From assembly GCA_017405595.1 (NCBI GenBank), contig JAFRAC010000020.1, positions 36,616 to 100,615 of the forward strand: 64,000 nucleotides of DNA. Reading direction: 5' to 3'. This DNA is from Thermoguttaceae bacterium (GTDB lineage Bacteria > Planctomycetota > Planctomycetia > Pirellulales > Thermoguttaceae). The notes below the pieces were generated by a model that worked only from the letters and a program-made list of their open reading frames with translations, had not been told where the DNA came from and did not search any database. Below are positions 60,184 through 64,000 of the stretch, one piece after another. Each line of letters begins with the position of its first letter. Position 1 is the first letter of the stretch. Both the position numbers and the translations under genes were made by a program.

Positions 60184-60776
60184 AGCAGTACCTCCATATA
60201 CTTTTTTAATTCCGCTTTGACCTTCAGCAGGTCCGCGTAATTTCCCAGACGGTTCAGGTCTTTCCGGTCGGATACGGCATAGTTCTTGACGGCCGAAATC
60301 ACCGTCTCTTCGTCACAGCGGCTCCTGGTTCGAAGAAAATCGCAGACGGTCCGTTCCGGGTCGTAGCATCGGACCGTATTTCCGAAGGCGGTCTGGCGTT
60401 CAATCAGACCGAGCTTGTGAAGTTCCGGCTTGATATAGAAATAAGTACACTCGTCTTTGATCGATCCCGGAACCGCCTTGTTGCTGGGAAACGTAATATA
60501 GTGAGTAAACGGTGTCCTGTCAGACAGACCGTTCAGAAATAGTGCGCTTTCGTGAGAGAAGATGATATATTCGGATCGCAGCATCAAGGTGTACATATCA
60601 TCGTGAACCGTATCAGCCAGAACGTAGACTCCCTGCCGCACACGTTCCAGCAAGCCCAAATGAACATATTTCAACAGAAGCTGCCTGGAAAAACCGAGCG
60701 TCTGGATCTCGGACGTCGTGATCATATTATTGTTCTCTGCCAAAGACTCCAAAATCAACGGATTGATAGTACTCAT
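60180..60776 (-). CDS. abiEi: AbiEi-type antitoxin / transcriptional repressor
   Basis: 198 residues from ATG 60776 with AAGGAGG upstream. N-terminal winged helix (MITTSEIQTLGFSRQLLLKYV, HLGLLERVRQGVYVLAD) and a C-terminal domain with IIFSHESALFLNGLSDRTPF, ERTVCDFLRTRSRCDEETVI, the typical arrangement of AbiEi antitoxins that also bind inverted repeats in their own promoter. A perfect inverted repeat lies over the promoter 36 bases upstream. Translationally coupled to the toxin. Confidence 0.9.
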   Translation of the reverse strand: MSTINPLILESLAENNNMITTSEIQTLGFSRQLLLKYVHLGLLERVRQGVYVLADTVHDDMYTLMLRSEYIIFSHESALFLNGLSDRTPFTHYITFPSNKAVPGSIKDECTYFYIKPELHKLGLIERQTAFGNTVRCYDPERTVCDFLRTRSRCDEETVISAVKNYAVSDRKDLNRLGNYADLLKVKAELKKYMEVLL

Positions 60777-60811
60777 GGCCTCGCCTCCTTGGTAGTTGAC
60801 ATTTATTAGGT

Positions 60812-60840
60812 ATTATACGGTTATACCGTATAATTGTCAA
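60812..60840 (-). promoter_or_regulatory. abiE promoter with overlapping operator palindrome
   Basis: On the minus strand TTGACA (60835-60840), exactly 17 bases, TATAAT (60812-60817): a full consensus promoter. ATTATACGG (60812-60820) and CCGTATAAT (60826-60834) form a perfect inverted repeat around a five-base centre that covers the spacer and the -10 box. This is the expected place for autorepression by AbiEi. Confidence 0.8.
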
Positions 60841-60881
60841 CTATAGTTTGACGGGTCAACTGCAAACGGGAACTAAAAAAT

Positions 60882-61214
60882 TTAGCAGAGACAAACTGAA
60901 AAACAGTTCTGAGGGTTCCAGCAAAAAGGGAAGGGCAAGAGCGATAAAAACTCCTGCCCCCGTTTTGTCTTTGAATGGCGCGTTTTCAGCCGATTTCCAG
61001 CGCCACGGCCGAGACAGTTCGGGAAGGACGATTTTTCTCGGGGAAAGCCGATCGAGGGCCGTCCGTTCTGGTTTACCCACTCGAGGATCAGACGCTTGTA
61101 AACCGCTTGTGCTTCTGCTGATCCCCACTTTCCGAGGTAGACTTGTTTCCGGTTGATGTAGACGTAGGCGAAGTCTTTCGCCTTGTTTCGGCACAGACTA
61201 GGGGGGCGTTTCAT
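60882..61214 (-). pseudogene. Tyrosine recombinase (integrase), N-terminal fragment
   Basis: The ATG at 61214 has AAGGAGG upstream. The first 50 residues (MKRPPSLCRNKAKDFAYVYI, NRKQVYLGKWGSAEAQAVYK, RLILEWVNQNG) match the N-terminal region typical of planctomycete site-specific integrases. After that the frame loses similarity, and the SAM-like and catalytic (R..H-R-Y) domains are absent. It lies 110 bases from the tRNA-Arg 3' half, the expected position of an integrase gene relative to its attachment site. Confidence 0.55.
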
Positions 61215-61284
61215 GGGGCGTTCCTCCTTCGATGTATGAGTTTTCTCATACATTTTAGGTTTTTGGGGGTACGGAACGTGACCA

Positions 61285-61324
61285 TAAAAAAAGGTCCAGA
61301 TGCCTTAAAACAAGGCACCTGGAC
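61285..61324 (-). terminator. Terminator of the (now split) tRNA-Arg(ACG)
   Basis: GTCCAGATGCCTT (61294-61306) pairs with AAGGCACCTGGAC (61312-61324), with one A/C mismatch. On the minus strand a run of T follows (61285-61292). It sits just behind the tRNA 3' half, as after an intact tRNA gene. Confidence 0.75.
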
Positions 61325-61327
61325 TAG

Positions 61328-61369
61328 TACACCCAATCCGATTCGAACGGATAACCTTCGGTTCCGTAG
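61328..61369 (-). other. 3' half of tRNA-Arg(ACG): attachment-site scar
   Basis: Read on the minus strand: anticodon loop CTACGGA, 3' anticodon stem ACCGA, variable AGGTT, T-arm ATCCG-TTCGAAT-CGGAT, acceptor 3' strand TGGGTGT and discriminator A. The 5' half is absent: the bases before the loop (AATTTC) do not pair with ACCGA. The break lies exactly at the anticodon loop, a common crossover point of tRNA-targeting integrases. So this is an attL/attR-type remnant, not a working tRNA. Confidence 0.75.
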
Positions 61370-61514
61370 GAAATTTAGGGTTCAGACAGTGGTTGGAAAG
61401 CCCCTTAAATTTAGCGATATGAGCGTCCCTTTTCGAAACAACTCTGCCTCCATATCGGTTAAATCGGCACTATTCTGAAACAGATTCTGAGAAATTCTGA
61501 GAATGTTCTCCTCT

Positions 61515-61612
61515 CCCTGACAGACGTAGTCATCGCAAAGTTTGACTGGATTTCTCGTTCTTCAGTCGGATTCCATGTTCCGCCTGATAGGCTCCGGCAA
61601 GGGGGAAGGGGA
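61515..61612 (-). pseudogene. Decayed copy of the 3' end of the gene at 63793
   Basis: Read on the minus strand it gives PFPLAGAYQAEHGIRLKNE and, after a one-base shift, NPVKLCDDYV. This parallels LLPVAGAYQVEYEIRLRNENPVKLCYEIFVY at the end of the partial gene at the window edge. The DNA CCTGATAGGCTCCGGC is identical in both. The stretch 61370-61514 shows nothing else recognisable. Confidence 0.6.
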
Positions 61613-61616
61613 CCAC

Positions 61617-62276
61617 CTAATTGCTAAACCCCGCGGTTAGAAATCTCTTCAGTGGATCCAGCTCATCGCTACCCCAATCAAATGCCCCGGATTTTGATGC
61701 TATGCCGAGGGGCATCGTGACGTATTCGTCGCTGGAAGAGAGATAGGTATAGAGTTCATTCTTATGTTTTCGGCGGTATTTACGACCACAAGTTGATTCC
61801 ATCGTAGCCAAAAATGCGTCTATTGAAGACAAGATGCTCTTGTTCTTCTCGGAAAGAATCCGGAGACAGAGGTCTTCCAATGTTCCGGCGCTGTTGTTCA
61901 GAGGGAAAAGAAGAAAACCGACTTTCGGTCCTGAAGCGTCATAAACCCACATGCCGCTATTTTCCGGAGATGGAAAACCGCATCTCTTTAATGAACCGTT
62001 GATCTCTTGACAGGCCTTAGTGTAATTCTTTTCCGCGTCCCGGATGATGGCTAGGTTTGTGACTTGGTCAAACCCATCCATATTCTTAAGACTCATCAGA
62101 GAATTACTCAAATTGTCGTTGCCGCCGAAATCGAAGACTTGAATCTCGTCGGAAAATCTTTGGTCATGTGCCAACGCTTTGCTGTTCAGGTATTCTATCA
62201 GAAAACCTTGCGCGTCTCTGCCTTCGCAAAGAACAATAAACGATTTTAAAATTCTTTTTCGCTCAATAGACATCAA
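61617..62276 (-). CDS. TOPRIM-like (DUF3226/OLD-type) protein, partner of the ATPase
   Basis: 219 residues. N-terminal FIVLCEGRDAQGFLIEYLNS has the TOPRIM glutamate in CEGxD, and LAIIRDAEKNYTKA provides the second acidic motif. The C-terminal part MPLGIASKSGAFDW, LDPLKRFL resembles the end of DUF3226 proteins. TOPRIM proteins paired with ABC-type ATPases act as nucleases or effectors in defence systems (OLD, Gabija, PARIS and related). The ATG at 62276 overlaps the ATPase stop by four bases, so both are made together. Assignment to a named system is not possible by eye. Confidence 0.55.
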   Translation of the reverse strand: MMSIERKRILKSFIVLCEGRDAQGFLIEYLNSKALAHDQRFSDEIQVFDFGGNDNLSNSLMSLKNMDGFDQVTNLAIIRDAEKNYTKACQEINGSLKRCGFPSPENSGMWVYDASGPKVGFLLFPLNNSAGTLEDLCLRILSEKNKSILSSIDAFLATMESTCGRKYRRKHKNELYTYLSSSDEYVTMPLGIASKSGAFDWGSDELDPLKRFLTAGFSN

Positions 62277-63592
62277 CGCACCTCCATATCAGAACGAAGT
62301 GCGTTTTTAAGCAGGTCATAACTGTAGCGGAAAGATTCGATTCCATTTCTGGTATAGCCAAGCCGGTGAAAAGAGAAGTCTTCGGGATAGTCTTTCACAC
62401 CTTCGACTGCACCCATGATGTTTTCATAGCTGTGCGTTGTCGCAATGACTTGGCAGTTATAATCACGGCTGACATCAGACACGATCTTCCATAAATCCTC
62501 ATACATAGAGTAGTGGAAACCCGTGTCTATCTCATCGATAAGCAGAATCCCGTCCCTGGCGTCCATGATGCTCAGAACGATGTACAGGAGTTTATTGATG
62601 CCATCTCCTGAAAACTGAACCGGGAGGAGTTTTCTGTTTGTGTTAATATAAAGTTGCGAAATGCCATTTGTGGATAAAGTAATAATATCACTGATAGAAG
62701 AATCAATTCGATTCAGGAAATGAATCAATTTCTCCTTTTCGCCATTGATTTCCGCTTTTCCCATACGATCAAGAATCGCTCGGTCAGTCCGGACAAAATT
62801 GTTGTTTACAAATGACGTGTAGGAGAGTTGCATGACTTGCTTGTCACCATCGTCATCTACCAGCTCTCGAAGCACTCCATTCTCGCTTGCGGTATAATGT
62901 CCGATCTCAGAATAATCAGCAGATCCTTCAACTTGGAAATCAAACCGTAAAGTATAATTTCTTTTCGCAGAAGATTGAAAGCTCCCGGCCACGTTTTTGG
63001 GAATTCCACCGTTCAAGGCGGGAATATAACTGTCATCTTTCGCATATGACAAAGTCAGAGTGTCTTCTCCCCGCTTTGCTTGAATTCTGATTGAATTATC
63101 AGGATTCATTTGGTAAAAGAGAGGCTCCCATAGACTGACTCCGTTTGTCGGAATGTTTAACCCCCTGAAGCCATTCATGCGACTGAAGGAATCGGGGGAG
63201 AGATGATCCATCATAAAAAAGACCGCTTCCAATACGGAGCTTTTTCCAACATTGTTGTTGCCGGACAACAAGACAAGACGACGCATCTCTTTGATGCTTA
63301 ACTTCTGAATACCCCTGAAGTTCTCAATGTTCAGATTGGTGATCATGTTGCCCGTCATTGTATTTTCTCTGCTATTAGAATCGTCTCCGAATATATCGAA
63401 ATATTTTTTGTTGGGATACATCATGCCAGGCAGATCGGGAATCACCTTGCCAATGGAGACCCGGTTGTCGATACTCCGCTTTTTTTCATTGTTCCACACG
63501 GAGGCGTTGGACAAGTATACATATCCGTTTTTCTGAATGTGGAGTTTGCCGCACTTCGGAATTTGTACAGGTTGATATTGACCTACATACAT
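62273..63592 (-). CDS. AAA ATPase (AAA_15/21, OLD-like) with transposase-derived N-terminal extension
   Basis: 439 residues from ATG 63592 (GAGGA seven bases upstream). Residues about 80-439 are an SMC/ABC-type ATPase: NLNIENFRGIQKLSI, Walker A LLSGNNNVGKSSVLEAVF, signature-like FSGDGINKLLYIVLSIM, Walker B GILLIDEIDTGFHYSMYEDL and switch His in VIATTHSYENI. Residues 1-77 (YVYLSNASVWNNEKKRS, VSIGKVIPDLPG, NKKYFDIF) match instead the N-terminus of gut-type IS transposases. The usual ATPase start would be Met at 63358 or 63346, but the only visible promoter and best Shine-Dalgarno belong to the extension. Overlaps the TOPRIM gene by four bases. Likely a defence ATPase. Confidence 0.7.
   Translation of the reverse strand: MYVGQYQPVQIPKCGKLHIQKNGYVYLSNASVWNNEKKRSIDNRVSIGKVIPDLPGMMYPNKKYFDIFGDDSNSRENTMTGNMITNLNIENFRGIQKLSIKEMRRLVLLSGNNNVGKSSVLEAVFFMMDHLSPDSFSRMNGFRGLNIPTNGVSLWEPLFYQMNPDNSIRIQAKRGEDTLTLSYAKDDSYIPALNGGIPKNVAGSFQSSAKRNYTLRFDFQVEGSADYSEIGHYTASENGVLRELVDDDGDKQVMQLSYTSFVNNNFVRTDRAILDRMGKAEINGEKEKLIHFLNRIDSSISDIITLSTNGISQLYINTNRKLLPVQFSGDGINKLLYIVLSIMDARDGILLIDEIDTGFHYSMYEDLWKIVSDVSRDYNCQVIATTHSYENIMGAVEGVKDYPEDFSFHRLGYTRNGIESFRYSYDLLKNALRSDMEVR
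63362..63592 (-). mobile_element. Transposase N-terminal fragment fused in frame to the ATPase
   Basis: The first 77 codons of the open frame (KLHIQKNGYVYLSNASVW, NNEKKRSIDNRVSIGKV) resemble the N-terminal segment of IS4/IS1634-like transposases (typical text: YVYxxxSxWDKEKKRSRxKRVxIGKLDP). The catalytic DDE core is absent. The fragment brings its own start and promoter, so it may now drive the ATPase. Confidence 0.5.
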
Positions 63593-63637
63593 GGCATTAT
63601 CCTCTTTTCTCGCAAATAAATGTTAACTCTAAATAAA

Positions 63638-63677
63638 ATTATACTCTGTTTTTCTGTAAAAACAATATGAACAGAGT
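63638..63677 (-). promoter_or_regulatory. Candidate promoter with inverted repeat upstream of the ATPase-TOPRIM pair
   Basis: On the minus strand TTGTTT (63660-63665), a 16-base spacer and a perfect TATAAT (63638-63643). ACTCTGTT (63643-63650) and AACAGAGT (63670-63677) form an eight-base inverted repeat that brackets the -35 box and the -10 edge, a possible operator. Confidence 0.5.
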
Positions 63678-63792
63678 GTAATTTTTAGATTTTGAAGTCG
63701 CTTCTCGAAAAATAGAGGGAAAATTGTCTCTTCAGCAAAACTGCAGACATCTTCCGATTTTGCCAAATCGCTAAGAAGCTGCCGTTCTCGTT

Positions 63793-64000
63793 TCAGTAGA
63801 CGAAGATTTCGTAGCAGAGCTTGACCGGGTTTTCGTTCCTCAGGCGGATTTCATATTCGACCTGATAGGCTCCGGCTACAGGAAGCAGGTATTCGGCGAT
63901 CTGGTCCGGTACGTGGAAGAAGTTGAATCCTCCGGAGTCCCGCGTCCAGATGACTTCTTCGATGAGATCGGGATAGAGCGAGTCCAGTTCAACGGGGATG
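63793..64000 (-). CDS. C-terminal part of a protein of unknown function, cut by window edge
   Basis: The minus strand is open from the window edge to a TGA at 63793, giving 68 residues (LDSLYPDLIEEVIWTRDSGG, FNFFHVPDQIAEYLLP, GAYQVEYEIRLRNE, CYEIFVY at the end). It looks beta-rich; no family is recognised. A frameshifted copy of its last 30 codons lies at 61515. The stretch 63678-63792 is empty. Confidence 0.65.
   Translation of the reverse strand, partial: IPVELDSLYPDLIEEVIWTRDSGGFNFFHVPDQIAEYLLPVAGAYQVEYEIRLRNENPVKLCYEIFVY

Noticed and set aside
61328..61369. Functional tRNA
   Set aside because: Only the 3' half is present; the acceptor 5' strand, D-arm and 5' anticodon stem are missing.
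57858..64000. CRISPR array in the accessory region
   Set aside because: No regularly spaced direct repeats of 24-40 bases were seen there or elsewhere in the window.

Overview
The window looks like a chromosome segment of a Planctomycetota bacterium, most likely a host-associated (gut-type) relative of the Pirellulales. The evidence is a DUF1559 pseudopilin-like protein, three large secreted proteins that start with the planctomycete LEPR-XLL-type motif and carry dockerins, an HzsA-related two-CXXCH protein, FG-GAP proteins and many secreted beta-helix proteins. Promoters of the TTGNNN-N16/17-TATAAT type can be read in front of many genes. The taxonomic placement is inference from gene content; no 16S rRNA is present.

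Layout. 1-5.2 kb: the N-terminal part of an alpha-glucan phosphorylase (minus, cut by the window edge), then on the plus strand a mutarotase, a Nif3-like protein, a sugar isomerase/epimerase-type TIM barrel and an isochorismatase-like hydrolase. 5.4-9.3 kb: a minus-strand operon (DUF1559 protein, lipoprotein, GntR-type regulator, secreted sialidase). 9.6-21.7 kb: two LEPR-XLL beta-helix/Fn3/dockerin proteins, the second ending in a close copy of the sialidase, followed by an SSS symporter and an FG-GAP protein. 21.8-31.3 kb: WYL regulator, cysC, tsaB, a phosphoesterase, yidC with an inserted PDZ domain, a serine hydrolase and two overlapping RimK-like ATP-grasp ligases. 31.5 kb: tRNA-Arg(TCG), followed by decayed mobile-element genes. 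32.0-40.2 kb: two secreted beta-helix proteins, a kelch (NanM-like) domain fused to an SSS symporter, and an oxidoreductase. 40.2-43.1 kb: a minus operon metK - membrane protein - acyltransferase. 43.5-54.3 kb: a PAS/GAF/pseudo-receiver protein, an EamA transporter, a GH123/DUF4091-like protein, a rubrerythrin/rubredoxin-FMN pair and the HzsA-related protein. 54.7-57.8 kb: a third LEPR-XLL protein carrying a metalloprotease.

The last 6 kb (57.8-64 kb) is an accessory region: Rpn-nuclease C-terminal fragments, decayed AlbA_2/ORF6N genes, an AbiE toxin-antitoxin pair with a well-formed promoter/operator, a truncated integrase, the 3' half of a tRNA-Arg(ACG) gene (an attachment-site scar), and an AAA ATPase + TOPRIM-like pair that resembles a defence module and whose ATPase frame is fused to a transposase N-terminus.

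Functional theme. Two sialidases, a kelch mutarotase-SSS fusion, a second SSS symporter, a GH123-like protein, a mutarotase, an oxidoreductase and several pectin-lyase-fold proteins point to foraging on host or algal glycans rich in sialic acid and amino sugars. The dockerin/LEPR-XLL proteins would be the surface or secreted part of this. The surface protein at 9.6 kb has a G10 tract that could make it phase variable.
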